A stretch of 64,000 bases of DNA, from positions 2,418,001 to 2,482,000 of the forward strand of contig NZ_CP059154.1 in NCBI RefSeq assembly GCF_013456555.2, read 5' to 3'. This document shows, piece after piece, positions 47,198 to 55,515 of this stretch (position 1 is its first letter; every line of letters starts with the position of its first letter). A program made the position numbers and the translations under genes. This DNA comes from Natrinema zhouii. GTDB taxonomy: Archaea; Halobacteriota; Halobacteria; Halobacteriales; Natrialbaceae. The notes under the pieces are model-generated. The model was not told the DNA's origin, searched no databases, and saw only the letters and a list, made by a program, of their open reading frames with translations.

Positions 47198-48001
47198 ATG
47201 GCCAGTCTCAGGGATCTCGGGCTCTCCGAGTACGAAGCTCGAGCGTACCGATCGCTCCTCACCACCGGCCCCACAACGGCAAAGGAGTTGTCACGGGCGA
47301 GCGACGTCCCGATGGGGCGGATCTACGACGTGCTCAACAGCATCGAACAGTACAATCTGGTCCGGAGCCAGACCGCGAGCCGGCCGAAGAAGTACGTCGC
47401 CGTCGAGCCGTCGACGGCGCTCGATCGGTTGCTCGAGGACAAGAAACGCGAACTCGACGAGAAGGCGGACCAGTACGAGTCGATCGTCGGCGACCTGGCC
47501 GACGAACTCGACGCGGCCGAGCCGGTCGAAGAGCAGTTCTGGACCGCTGCCGTCGGCCCCGAGGAGACGATCGACCTCCTCCTAGAGCGGCTCGCGGCCG
47601 CCGACCGCGACGTCGTGATGGTGTCGGCACACCCGTCCCCCCAGTGGGACATACAGGCCGTCAGCGAGGAGGTGAACGCCCAGCTCGAGGACGCGCTCGA
47701 ACGCGGCGTCTCCGTCAATCTCCTGATGACCCGCGAGATGGTCGCCTCGATGTCGGAGGAGGTGGGCCGGCGGTATCGCGAGACGTTACAGCAACGCGAC
47801 GACTTCGACGTCCGCACGCACGACGACCTCTCGGGCTCGTTCAACATCATCGACGGCGTCGAAGTCTGCATTCAGGTACCCAACCCCCTCTCCTCGGGCG
47901 AGGCGTTCGGCATGATCGATCTCAAGGACCCCGAGTTCGCGGCGAACGTTCACGAGGAGTTCGTGCCGCGGTGGGAGGAAGCGGAGCCGCTCGAGTTTTA
48001 G
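47198..48001 (+). CDS. TrmB-family transcriptional regulator
   Basis: A 267-residue regulator with an N-terminal winged helix ([25 protein letters not shown], in part, residues 7-65) of the TrmB type, a short coiled coil ([21 protein letters not shown]) and a C-terminal effector domain. TrmB proteins bind sugars or other metabolites and repress or activate operons. TATA-like GTTTATGTTT at about 47165-47174 lies some 26 nt before ATG 47198, supporting this start over ATG 47171 and a leaderless mRNA. It overlaps mptA tail-to-tail by 4 nt. Confidence 0.88.
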   Translation: MASLRDLGLSEYEARAYRSLLTTGPTTAKELSRASDVPMGRIYDVLNSIEQYNLVRSQTASRPKKYVAVEPSTALDRLLEDKKRELDEKADQYESIVGDLADELDAAEPVEEQFWTAAVGPEETIDLLLERLAAADRDVVMVSAHPSPQWDIQAVSEEVNAQLEDALERGVSVNLLMTREMVASMSEEVGRRYRETLQQRDDFDVRTHDDLSGSFNIIDGVEVCIQVPNPLSSGEAFGMIDLKDPEFAANVHEEFVPRWEEAEPLEF

Positions 48002-48924
48002 TCCGCGATTTCGTCGCGGAGCGTCCCCATCTCGACGATTCGCTCGGCGTGAGCGTTGTGCTGGTGGATCGACTCGTCGTTGGACTGACTCATCGTGATC
48101 ACCGCGTCGTCGGGGAGGTGGTCGAACTCGTCGACGACGCCCTCGGCTAACGCGCGGACGCAGTCCTCGACGAACTTCGCGTCGGCGTGGGCCTCGTAGG
48201 TCATGTGATCCTCGTCGGGCCGCTTCGCGAGGTTGTAGATCCGCGCGCTCATCGAGTCCCGCGCGATGTCGATGATGTCGTTCAGGTCGACCGCGGGATC
48301 GCCGTTGGCCTCGACGGTCAGCGTCGCGTGGCCCCGCTGGGAGTGTCCCGGCTGTGGGACCTCATCTAGGAATTCCGTGATCGTCTCCTCCTCGACGCCG
48401 AGATCCTCGAGCGTCTGTTTCGCGCGGGCGGTAGACATCCCCTGCGAGCAGGGACAGACGGTCATTCCGGTGACGTTCGCGCCGATCTCCTCGCGGGTTC
48501 CCTTCTCGGTCGCCGTCGCTGAGGCCACGATGTCGACCGTGTGCTGGGTCTCGCGGTCGCTGGCCGGCGTCTGCTCGCGGCGCATGAACTCGGCCTCCAT
48601 CGAGACCTCCGCTCTCGAGGTGTAGTCGTGTCGCTCGAGCAGTCGTTCGGCGGCCTCGCCGCAGACCTCTTCGACCTGATAGGCTTCCTCGCGGGTGGCA
48701 TCCTCGAGGATCTCGTCGATGACCTCCATGTTGCGGCTCATGTCCGCTCCCTTTCGCCAGCCGGGGAGGTCGACGAAGACTTCGAATTCAGCAGTGAGGA
48801 CGATCGGGCGCTTGTCCTCGCGGGCGATCTTGACGAGTTTGTCGACGCCGGTGACGCCGACCTGGCTCAGACCGACGGTGACGTCGGGCGACGTCGCCTG
48901 CACGTCCGGCAACTGATGACTCAT
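47998..48924 (-). CDS. mptA: GTP cyclohydrolase MptA (archaeal, FolE2-related)
   Basis: A 308-residue member of the MptA/FolE2 family. Visible motifs: [38 protein letters not shown] (in part), [14 protein letters not shown] with the metal-binding cysteine region, [13 protein letters not shown] and a C-terminal [14 protein letters not shown] with histidines. MptA converts GTP to the cyclic phosphate of dihydroneopterin for tetrahydrofolate/methanopterin-type cofactors, using Fe(II). The start is ATG 48924; ATG 48933 is in frame and equally possible. A repeat copy (49026) lies 101 nt upstream on the other strand, pointing away. Confidence 0.92.
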   Translation of the reverse strand: MSHQLPDVQATSPDVTVGLSQVGVTGVDKLVKIAREDKRPIVLTAEFEVFVDLPGWRKGADMSRNMEVIDEILEDATREEAYQVEEVCGEAAERLLERHDYTSRAEVSMEAEFMRREQTPASDRETQHTVDIVASATATEKGTREEIGANVTGMTVCPCSQGMSTARAKQTLEDLGVEEETITEFLDEVPQPGHSQRGHATLTVEANGDPAVDLNDIIDIARDSMSARIYNLAKRPDEDHMTYEAHADAKFVEDCVRALAEGVVDEFDHLPDDAVITMSQSNDESIHQHNAHAERIVEMGTLRDEIAD

Positions 48925-49025
48925 TGCCCGCATTCAGGCGAGCGTGCGATTCAACCTTTCGGAACCGTAGTAACTGGCTCGACGGGTGAGGTGCTCTCGG
49001 TACTACTCGAGCGAGCCGTCGATTC

Positions 49026-49063
49026 TTTAAGTGCCTCTGGTCACAAAGTAGAGCTATGACGGG
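49026..49063 (+). repeat. 38-bp repeat, copy A
   Basis: Starts TTTAAGT and ends TATGACGGG. Core words TTTAAGT, TCTG, TCA, AA, GT, AG, TA, GA and GGG are shared by all five copies. An ATG at 49056 opens a 15-codon frame ending TAG at 49101-49103. It lies between mptA (divergent) and a small membrane gene (convergent). Confidence 0.75.
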
Positions 49064-49171
49064 AGGACGGTCGTTCTGCAGTCCGCTGACTCACATCCGA
49101 TAGTCACGACGCCGTATTTTCGGTTTCCGCGTTCGATTGGCAAACGGGCAGCAGTCCGGGTGACCACGGGT

Positions 49172-49375
49172 TCACGAGTCGCTCAAGCGATCGGAGAGCC
49201 GATTTGCTATTTCCCACGGAAGAGTGAGCACGAACAGGAAGAGCAACGTCGCACCCAGTCCGGTGAGAAATCCGTCCGTGACACGAAGTGCGAGGAAGAT
49301 GGCCAGCCCGGCAACGAGTATCCTCGCGATACGGCTCAGGCCCCACTCGAACAGGACGGCCCGGAGGGCAGACAT
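49172..49375 (-). CDS. Small two-helix membrane protein
   Basis: A 67-residue protein with two hydrophobic stretches (RIARILVAGLAIFLALRV and FLTGLGATLLFLFVLTLPWE). It ends with a polar tail containing two RLSD units (NRLSDRLSDS). No family is recognised. It lies between repeat copies A and B, on the opposite strand to both. Confidence 0.6.
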   Translation of the reverse strand: MSALRAVLFEWGLSRIARILVAGLAIFLALRVTDGFLTGLGATLLFLFVLTLPWEIANRLSDRLSDS

Positions 49376-49490
49376 TATCTCATCAATAGACTGGGTTGTA
49401 TATAGGTCTGGGGCCAGCGGAGCGAGTTACGGAAGCGGTACGAAAAATATGCGCCGTTGAAGTACGTCTCCCTTCGGTCCGATCAATCCA

Positions 49491-49602
49491 CGTGCGGTGG
49501 CGAGTGATGTGGCGCAGTGAACGAAAGCGAGGCGAGGGTGAAACGAGTGCCTCGGAAAGCGAACGGCGAACGGATGTGTGCCGGGAGCATAGTGAACCGC
49601 GG
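49491..49602 (+). repeat. Partial copy of the interspersed repeat (copy 4)
   Basis: Shares the CGTGCGGTGGCG end and GTGAACGAAAGCGAG-type interior words with copies 1-3. It lacks the GGTTGGGGAGGGCGTGG end, so it is probably truncated. It lies in the 544-nt gap between a small membrane gene and mgtE that also holds repeat copy B at 49756. No gene is seen in this gap. Confidence 0.5.
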
Positions 49603-49755
49603 TGCAACGTTGTGTGTGGTCGTCGCGAGTACAACGAGCGTGAGCGCGGAACCAGCGTCGACCACTCCATTTGCAGACGGACTCGCTAGATCGGTCACCG
49701 ATTCTCGAGCGATCCCCTTCTGTACACCGGTCGCCGACACCGACCGCGCTCGTTC

Positions 49756-49793
49756 TTTAAGTGTCTCTGATCATAAGGTAGAGCTATGACGGG
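49756..49793 (+). repeat. 38-bp repeat, copy B
   Basis: Has the same core as copy A, with TCTGATCATAAGG instead of TCTGGTCACAAAG. An ATG at 49786 opens a 13-codon frame ending TAG at 49825-49827. Similarity to copy A continues past the core (GACCG.CGTTCT, then ATTCGATAGTTGCGACGC versus ATCCGATAGTCACGACGC). Confidence 0.75.
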
Positions 49794-49919
49794 AAGACCG
49801 CCGTTCTCTGAGGATCAGATTCGATAGTTGCGACGCTCTGCCGCTCGATAGCATCGATCACTCGTTTTATCATCCAATTCCACCGGACAATAGTCGTCCG
49901 ACCGCGAACCCCGATCGCC

Positions 49920-51167
49920 TCAGAGCACCGCCCGTGCTAACCCGAGGAAGATGAAAAAGCCGAGGACGTCCGTTGCGGTGGTGATGAAGATGGTCGCCGA
50001 CGTCGCCGGGTCTTTCCCGATCCGGTCGAGCACGAGCGGAATGGCCGTCCCGAAGAAACCGGCGATGACGAGGTTCAACACCATCGACACGCCGAGGACG
50101 AGCCCCAAAAGCGGGCTCTGATTGAACACCGAAGCGATCACGGCGACGAGGACGCCGGTGATGGCTCCGTTTACGCCGCCGGCGATGACCTCGTTGACGA
50201 CGGCGCGTCCGCCGGTCGACAGCGAAATTTGTCCGAACGCGAGTCCGCGCACCGTCACGGCCATCGACTGCGTGCCGGCGTTGCCTCCCATGCCGGCGAC
50301 GACCGGCATGTACACCGCCAGGAGGGTGAACGCCGCGATCGTGTCCTCGAAGAAACCGACCGCACCGGCGGCGAGAAACGCCGTTCCGAGGTTGATGATG
50401 AGCCACTTGTACCGGTATCGAACCTTCGAGAGCGGTCCGTCGAGGACGCTCTCCTCTTCCTGAACGCCGGTGAATTCGTAGAGAGTCTCGCCGGCTTCCT
50501 CCTCAACGACGCGAAGGAGGTCCTCGGCGTAGATGACGCCGAGAATGCTTCCGTCGTCGTCCAGCACGGCGACGGAGCTCTCGGGGTTTTCCCGAAACAC
50601 GTCGACGGCTTCGGTATCGGGACTATCGAACGCGACCACGGGCGTCTCGTGAACGTGTTCCCGGAGGTCGATCGCTTCCTCGTCCGTTATCGCCAGGACC
50701 TGTCCCGGCAATTCACCGATCAGTTCGTCGGCTTCCGTGACGAAGATGGTCGGGAGCCGTCCGGTCCGGTCTTCGTGTCGCTGGACGCGCCGTGCGATCG
50801 CGTCTATCCCCTGGTCGACTCCCACGGTGACGTAGTCAAGGTGCATCAATCCGGCCGCGCTCTCGGGGCTGAACTCGAGCAAGAACGCGGCCTTTTCTTG
50901 CCGATCCTCGTCGAGTTGGCGGAGCACGTCCTCGCGCGTCCCTTCGTCCGCCAGTACGAGGACGTCCGCCACCTCGTCGGGATCCAGCCGCCGAACGAAT
51001 CGCTGTAGTCCGTCGCGATCCAGATCCGCGACGAGCGACTGCTGGACCGTTTCGGGGAGGTGAAAGAACACGTCACGTTGCCGACTCCGTGATAACTGTC
51101 GAAACTCCCGAGCCGGCGTCGGTGAGGTGACGATCGCCTGCTGGGCGTCTGCTATCGATTCGTCCAT
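49920..51167 (-). CDS. mgtE: Magnesium transporter MgtE
   Basis: A 415-residue MgtE: N-terminal helical MgtE-N domain (about 20-125), two CBS domains (about 130-255: TIFVTEADELIGELPGQ and SVAVLDDDGSILGVIYAEDLL), and five transmembrane helices with the pore signature PVVAGMGGNAGTQS and the Mg2+-binding DPATSATIFITTATDVLGF in the last helices. The cytoplasmic domains sense Mg2+ and close the channel. There are about 410 residues instead of the usual 450, with the N domain somewhat short. Both flanking regions carry the 38-bp repeat or the protease gene. Confidence 0.93.
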   Translation of the reverse strand: MDESIADAQQAIVTSPTPAREFRQLSRSRQRDVFFHLPETVQQSLVADLDRDGLQRFVRRLDPDEVADVLVLADEGTREDVLRQLDEDRQEKAAFLLEFSPESAAGLMHLDYVTVGVDQGIDAIARRVQRHEDRTGRLPTIFVTEADELIGELPGQVLAITDEEAIDLREHVHETPVVAFDSPDTEAVDVFRENPESSVAVLDDDGSILGVIYAEDLLRVVEEEAGETLYEFTGVQEEESVLDGPLSKVRYRYKWLIINLGTAFLAAGAVGFFEDTIAAFTLLAVYMPVVAGMGGNAGTQSMAVTVRGLAFGQISLSTGGRAVVNEVIAGGVNGAITGVLVAVIASVFNQSPLLGLVLGVSMVLNLVIAGFFGTAIPLVLDRIGKDPATSATIFITTATDVLGFFIFLGLARAVL

Positions 51168-51309
51168 ATCCGTCGTGCTGCTACCACTCCCTAAACAGTT
51201 GTGTCACCGGTGGCCGACGAACCCGCTCTGCGTCGTCGCTGTCGGTATCGCGCGACGCGGATTTCGACGTGTTCGTCGGAACCGTTTTCCGGTCACCTAA
51301 GACACCGGA

Positions 51310-52464
51310 GTGACAGCAGGGAGTGTGCGAAGTTACACTGTCGCTGAGATCTGGGATATCCCGATTCGAATCAATACCTCATTATTGATCTTCCTCCCGA
51401 TCCTCGCGTGGCTCATCGGGAGCGGCCAGCAGATCGAACTGTACGCCGGGTTCATCGAAGGATTCACCGGCGCCGAATTCGACCTCTCCCAACTTCGCGC
51501 CGGGACGACACCGTGGCTGATCGGTATCGCGGCAGCGCTCGGGCTGTTCGTGAGCGTCACGCTGCACGAACTCGGCCACTCGTGGGTCGCGTTGCGGTAC
51601 GGTATCGAGATCGACTCGATCACCCTGTGGATCCTCGGCGGCATCGCGTCGCTGAAGACGTTCCCGAAGGAGTGGGACCGCGAGTTCTGGATCGCGATCG
51701 CCGGCCCGCTCACGAGCGTCCTCGTTGCCGCCGTCTGTTATGCGGGCGTTCTCGTCGCGCCGAACTCCCTCCAGGTGTCGCGGTTCATCGTCGGCTATCT
51801 GGCCATCACGAACCTGATACTGGCGGGTTTCAACCTCCTCCCCGCGTTCCCCATGGACGGCGGGCGCATCTTCCGCGCTCTCCTGGCTCGCTCCCGCCCG
51901 TACGGCACCGCGACGCGGCTCGCGGCACGAGTCGGTGTCCTCTTCGCCTTCTTGTTCGCCATCGTCGGCGTCCTCACCTTTCAGCTCATTCTCCTCCTCC
52001 TCGCCTTCTTCATCTACGGCGCCGCGACGACCGAATCGCGATCCGTCCTTCTCGACGAACTGCTCGAGGGCATCACGGTCGGCGATATCATGACCAGCGA
52101 TCCCGCGACGGTCTCGGCCGACACGACGCTTGAGGAGTTCGGTAGCCGGATGCTTCGCGAACGCCACCCCCTTTACCTCGTCACGGATGATACCGGGGCG
52201 GTCCTCGGCGTTATTACGCTCGATGACGTGCAGACGGCTCGAGGAAAGAATCGGGGAACGACCCGCGTCGAGGAGGTCATGCGAACGGTCTCCCGCGTCG
52301 AACCGACCGACGACGCCTTCGATACGTTGGCCGTGTTGAATCAGTCCGGGAGCGTGAACGCACTGGTCGAGGAAAACGGGGAGCCCGTCGGTGTGCTCTC
52401 CCAATCCGATTACGCCCACGCCATGACGGTTCGACGCGGTTTCCAGAGCGGTCTTAACGGGTAG
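51310..52464 (+). CDS. Site-2 protease-like M50 metallopeptidase with CBS domains
   Basis: A 384-residue membrane protease. Six helices; zinc site HELGH near residue 87 (VTLHELGHSW) with distal Asp in LLPAFPMDGGRIFRA near 180, as in rhomboid-unrelated S2P enzymes. Two C-terminal CBS domains (about 255-375) would sense adenosyl ligands. It probably cleaves membrane-embedded regulators or small proteins; the substrate is unknown. The start is GTG 51310, with a second in-frame GTG at 51325 directly before the RSYTVAEIWDIPI core. It is divergent from mgtE (142 nt). Confidence 0.92.
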   Translation: MTAGSVRSYTVAEIWDIPIRINTSLLIFLPILAWLIGSGQQIELYAGFIEGFTGAEFDLSQLRAGTTPWLIGIAAALGLFVSVTLHELGHSWVALRYGIEIDSITLWILGGIASLKTFPKEWDREFWIAIAGPLTSVLVAAVCYAGVLVAPNSLQVSRFIVGYLAITNLILAGFNLLPAFPMDGGRIFRALLARSRPYGTATRLAARVGVLFAFLFAIVGVLTFQLILLLLAFFIYGAATTESRSVLLDELLEGITVGDIMTSDPATVSADTTLEEFGSRMLRERHPLYLVTDDTGAVLGVITLDDVQTARGKNRGTTRVEEVMRTVSRVEPTDDAFDTLAVLNQSGSVNALVEENGEPVGVLSQSDYAHAMTVRRGFQSGLNG

Positions 52465-52524
52465 CCGTCCGTCTCACTGGACGTTCCTTTCGATATCCGA
52501 GCTCGAGCTTCGCCCGGACTTCTC

Positions 52525-52562
52525 TTTAAGTGTTTCTGGTCACAAGGTGAAGCTACGAAGGG
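52525..52562 (+). repeat. 38-bp repeat, copy C
   Basis: Core TTTAAGTG, TTTCTGGTCACAAGG, ending TACGAAGGG. The ATG of copies A/B is ACG here. It lies 60 nt after the S2P stop and 54 nt before the nucleotidyltransferase start, same strand as both. Confidence 0.75.
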
Positions 52563-52616
52563 CATTCGTCACCCCGGTCTTCTCGCTTTTCGTTCCCGCA
52601 TACTCGAGCCCCAGCT

Positions 52617-53546
52617 ATGACCACCGTTCCGGCACACGCCCACGAGACCGTCGACGACCACCTGACGGCGATCGAACGCGAGCACGACGTCGCGATCGCG
52701 CTGGCGGTCGCCCGCGGAAGCCACGCCTGGGGGGCGGCGAGTCCCGACAGCGACTACGACGTCGGGTTCGTCTTCGTGCCGACCGATCTGCGCCGGTACG
52801 CTCACCTCGAGGGCGCTCCCGAGACCGTCGTCGTGGACCGCGGCGAGTTCGAGTATCAGGGCTGGGACGTGCGGACGTTCGCAGGCCTGCTCGCCGACTC
52901 GAACGACGGCGCGATCGACCTGCTTCGGAGTCCGATCCGCTACCGCCTCGCGTACGACCCCGCCGACCTCACCGCGTATATCGAACGGACGTACAACCCG
53001 ATCGACCTCTATCACGCGTGGCGCGGGATCGCGACGAGCAACTATCGGAAGTACATCTCGCACCATCTCGTTCGGAACGACGACGAACTCTTTCCGATCG
53101 TCGATGTGGACGACCCGGACGGCGGGGAGTACACCGTCGAAACGGACGACGGAACGATGACGGTCTCGGCGGACGACGAGCGATTCACCGAGACCCAGAC
53201 GAAACCGACCGTCAAGCGAAACCTGACGATCTGTCGGGCGGCCATGTCCGCATACTACCTCAAAGAGACCGGTGAGCGCAGCGAACACGAGTTGCCGGCC
53301 CTCGAGTTCGAGACCTTCCTTCGCGAGCAGGCACCCGCAGTCTTCGACGCGGATCGAATCGACCGCGCTCGCGAGTTGCTCGAGCGGAAACGGGCGGACA
53401 ATGGGGAGACCGATATCGACGACGCCGTGGGTCGCGAGTTCGCCCACCCGCCGAAAGCGATCGATCCCACGGTTCATGCGCGGGGCGGGCCCGACACCGA
53501 ACGGCTGAACGGGTTTATCGACGAGATCATCGCGGCCGTCCGATAG
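52617..53546 (+). CDS. Predicted nucleotidyltransferase (RlaP / PF10127-like)
   Basis: A 309-residue protein with a DNA polymerase beta-type nucleotidyltransferase core: ARGSHAWGAASPDSDYDVGFVFV split about residues 33-55, i.e. GS motif followed by an SDxD metal-binding pair. FAGLLADSNDGAIDLLRSPI and NYRKYISHHL follow, typical of the RlaP group that is sometimes near RNA repair ligases. It would transfer a nucleotide to an RNA or protein; no ligase is nearby here. The residues beyond 200 carry a helical domain with KRNLTICRAAMSAYYLKETG. The start is ATG 52617. Confidence 0.82.
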   Translation: MTTVPAHAHETVDDHLTAIEREHDVAIALAVARGSHAWGAASPDSDYDVGFVFVPTDLRRYAHLEGAPETVVVDRGEFEYQGWDVRTFAGLLADSNDGAIDLLRSPIRYRLAYDPADLTAYIERTYNPIDLYHAWRGIATSNYRKYISHHLVRNDDELFPIVDVDDPDGGEYTVETDDGTMTVSADDERFTETQTKPTVKRNLTICRAAMSAYYLKETGERSEHELPALEFETFLREQAPAVFDADRIDRARELLERKRADNGETDIDDAVGREFAHPPKAIDPTVHARGGPDTERLNGFIDEIIAAVR

Positions 53547-53574
53547 CTCGAGCCGCGTCCCGACCTCGCTTTCG

Positions 53575-53612
53575 TTTAAGTACTTCTGGTCATAAGGTGA
53601 AGATACGACGGG
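53575..53612 (+). repeat. 38-bp repeat, copy D
   Basis: Starts TTTAAGTACTTCTGG and ends TACGACGGG; it has GATAC in place of GCTAY. It begins 28 nt after the nucleotidyltransferase stop codon, on the same strand. The next copy (E) follows 144 nt later. Confidence 0.75.
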
Positions 53613-53718
53613 AGAGACGCGCCGGTTCTGCCGAGAAATCCGTTCCCGAACAGCGACGGCTTGAGCTCTCGGTCGCTCGGCGATGCTCGCCGTTCGTCCC
53701 TGCCTCGAGCATTCGTCC

Positions 53719-53756
53719 TTTAAGTACTTCTGGTCACAAAGTAGAGCTACGAAGGG
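53719..53756 (+). repeat. 38-bp repeat, copy E
   Basis: Starts TTTAAGTACTTCTGG and ends TACGAAGGG. It lies in the same 366-nt gap as copy D, about 100 nt upstream of the palindrome that covers the rpoeps TATA box. Nothing else is seen in the gap. Confidence 0.75.
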
Positions 53757-53848
53757 CTTTTCGCGGACTCACTCCCTCGAGAGCGGAGCGGCAGCGGTCG
53801 ACATCGCTCGAGCGCCGCTGCTATCGCCCGTACCTGTTAGAATGGCTG

Positions 53849-53869
53849 TTAGTCTATTTAACCGACTAA
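53849..53869 (+). promoter_or_regulatory. TATA box within an inverted repeat, rpoeps promoter
   Basis: TATTTAA (53855-53861) lies inside TTAGTC, a 9-nt spacer, GACTAA, a perfect 6-bp-arm inverted repeat. The box is about 55 nt before the ATG, predicting a start of transcription near 53884 and a leader of about 29 nt. A protein bound to the arms would cover TBP's site. Confidence 0.55.
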
Positions 53870-53912
53870 ATGGAGCGAGCCTTTTTCACTCTCCCTCTCC
53901 GACCGACAGACG

Positions 53913-54683
53913 ATGCAAGACGACGGTGCCGACCTTGGTCCAGATCCCGAACGAGCCGCGGCCGCCGCGGACGGCGTCGAGCCCGGTCCCGACCCCGAGC
54001 GCCGCCTCGAGACCCGGCCCGGGTCCGGGTCGCTCTCCCGGGCGGACGTCCAGCGCGATTCGACGGTCCGCCAGTGGGGCGTCGTCACGCCGAGCGCGAC
54101 GGTCATCGGCCGTGCCGACTCCCCCGACGCAGACCTCTCCGAGAGCGTGCGACGCCTCCACGACGAACAGCACGCGGCGACGCCGGGCTACAGCGAGCGC
54201 GCCCACCACCTCGATCGGCTGCGAACCACGCAAGCGCTGTGTAACGCCCTCGATGTGACGCCGTGGCAGCGCGATCTGGCGCTCGGCGTCATGGACGAGA
54301 TCGACCTCACCGAGTTCGGCAGCCAGCGCGCGATCGAGAAGGTCGCGCTGGTGGCGATCCGCCACGTCGTCGACGTCGACCGCCAGCAGTACTTCGGGCT
54401 GGACGAGATCGACGCCCAGACGCTTTCCGCCGACCGGATGGAGGAGCTGTTCGCCGAGTACCGCGCCCACGACATCACCGACGAGGAGTCGTTCAAGCGG
54501 CTCGCGGCCGACTACGGACTGGACACGACGAGCCTGAACCGGCTCCGCCGAGTGCTGAAATCGCAACTCGAGGACAAGCTGCCGGCCTACGGCCGCAATC
54601 CGTACCGCGACCCGAACCTGCCGGACGTGACCGACACGGAGACGAACGCCGCCGACGCGGCTGCTTCCGGATCTGAGAGCTAA
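53913..54683 (+). CDS. rpoeps: DNA-directed RNA polymerase subunit epsilon (haloarchaeal)
   Basis: A 256-residue protein. From residue ~47 on it matches what is annotated as haloarchaeal RNA polymerase subunit epsilon: RDSTVRQWGVVTPSATVIGRADSPDADLSESVRRLHDEQHAATPGYSERAH (in part) and a helical middle that resembles a cyclin-like repeat of TFB (LCNALDVTPWQRDLALGVMDEIDLTEFGSQR). The first ~45 residues are a disordered Asp/Pro/Glu extension, and the last ~20 are also low-complexity. The subunit is loosely associated with RNAP and its role is uncertain. The start is ATG 53913. Confidence 0.85.
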   Translation: MQDDGADLGPDPERAAAAADGVEPGPDPERRLETRPGSGSLSRADVQRDSTVRQWGVVTPSATVIGRADSPDADLSESVRRLHDEQHAATPGYSERAHHLDRLRTTQALCNALDVTPWQRDLALGVMDEIDLTEFGSQRAIEKVALVAIRHVVDVDRQQYFGLDEIDAQTLSADRMEELFAEYRAHDITDEESFKRLAADYGLDTTSLNRLRRVLKSQLEDKLPAYGRNPYRDPNLPDVTDTETNAADAAASGSES

Positions 54684-54859
54684 CGGGCTGGCTCTCAACG
54701 CAGACCGGCGCTACGCCGCAGCCGCCTCTCACTGGACCGTCGTCACTCAGTCTCGAGCTACCTCCACCGCCGCTCGAGCCGCCTCCACTTCGTCTCGAGC
54801 CGTTTGCAGCCGACTGCCGCTGACCCGCGACTTTTCCGTGGTGACTGCCTAGCATCGCT

Positions 54860-55513
54860 ATGGCTGACGCTGACACCGGATCGACGCCGGAGACCGCGGA
54901 TCGCATCACGATCTACGCCGACTACGTCTGTCCGTTCTGTTATCTGGGGACCCGCTCGCTCGAGCAGTACCGCGAGGGCCGCGACGAGCCGCTGGACGTC
55001 GAGTGGCACCCCTTCGACCTGCGACGCGGGAAGCGGAACCCGGACGGCTCGATCGACCACGACGCCGACGACGGCAAGGACGACGAGTACTTCGAGCAGG
55101 CGAAACAGAACGTCCGCCGGCTGCAGGAGGAGTACGGCGTCGAAATGGCCCAGGTGATGGCGACCGATATCGACTCGTTCGATGCGCAGGTCGCCTCCTG
55201 GTACGTCCGGGAGGAGTACCCCGACCGGTGGGCGGCGTTCGACGAATCGATCTACACGGCGCTGTGGCAGGACGGGCGCGACATCGGGGACGTCGATGTT
55301 CTGGTCGACCTCGCCGAAGATGCCGATCTGCCGGCCGACGAGATTCGCGACGCTGTCGCAGATGAGAGTCTCCGGGCGGAGCTCGAGGACCGGTTCACCG
55401 AGGCACAACAGCAGGGCATCACCGGCGTGCCGACGTTCGTCTCGGACGGTCGCGCCGCCCGCGGCTCGGTGCCGCCGGAACACCTCGAGCGGCTCGTCGA
55501 GGGCGAGCAGTAG
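54860..55513 (+). CDS. DsbA-family oxidoreductase (FrnE-like)
   Basis: A 217-residue thioredoxin-fold protein with active site YADYVCPFCYLGT near residue 27 (CPFC) and the cis-proline segment GITGVPTFV near 190. The length and the insert helical domain match the FrnE/2-hydroxychromene-2-carboxylate isomerase subgroup of DsbA-like proteins. No signal peptide is seen, so it is cytoplasmic. Possible roles include polyketide-type isomerisation or thiol oxidoreduction; the substrate is unknown. It ends 2 nt before the convergent nadK stop. Confidence 0.87.
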   Translation: MADADTGSTPETADRITIYADYVCPFCYLGTRSLEQYREGRDEPLDVEWHPFDLRRGKRNPDGSIDHDADDGKDDEYFEQAKQNVRRLQEEYGVEMAQVMATDIDSFDAQVASWYVREEYPDRWAAFDESIYTALWQDGRDIGDVDVLVDLAEDADLPADEIRDAVADESLRAELEDRFTEAQQQGITGVPTFVSDGRAARGSVPPEHLERLVEGEQ

Positions 55514-55515
55514 GG

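Noticed and set aside
49026..53756. CRISPR array
   Set aside because: The five repeats are 144 to about 2770 bp apart with genes between them, and no cas genes are present.
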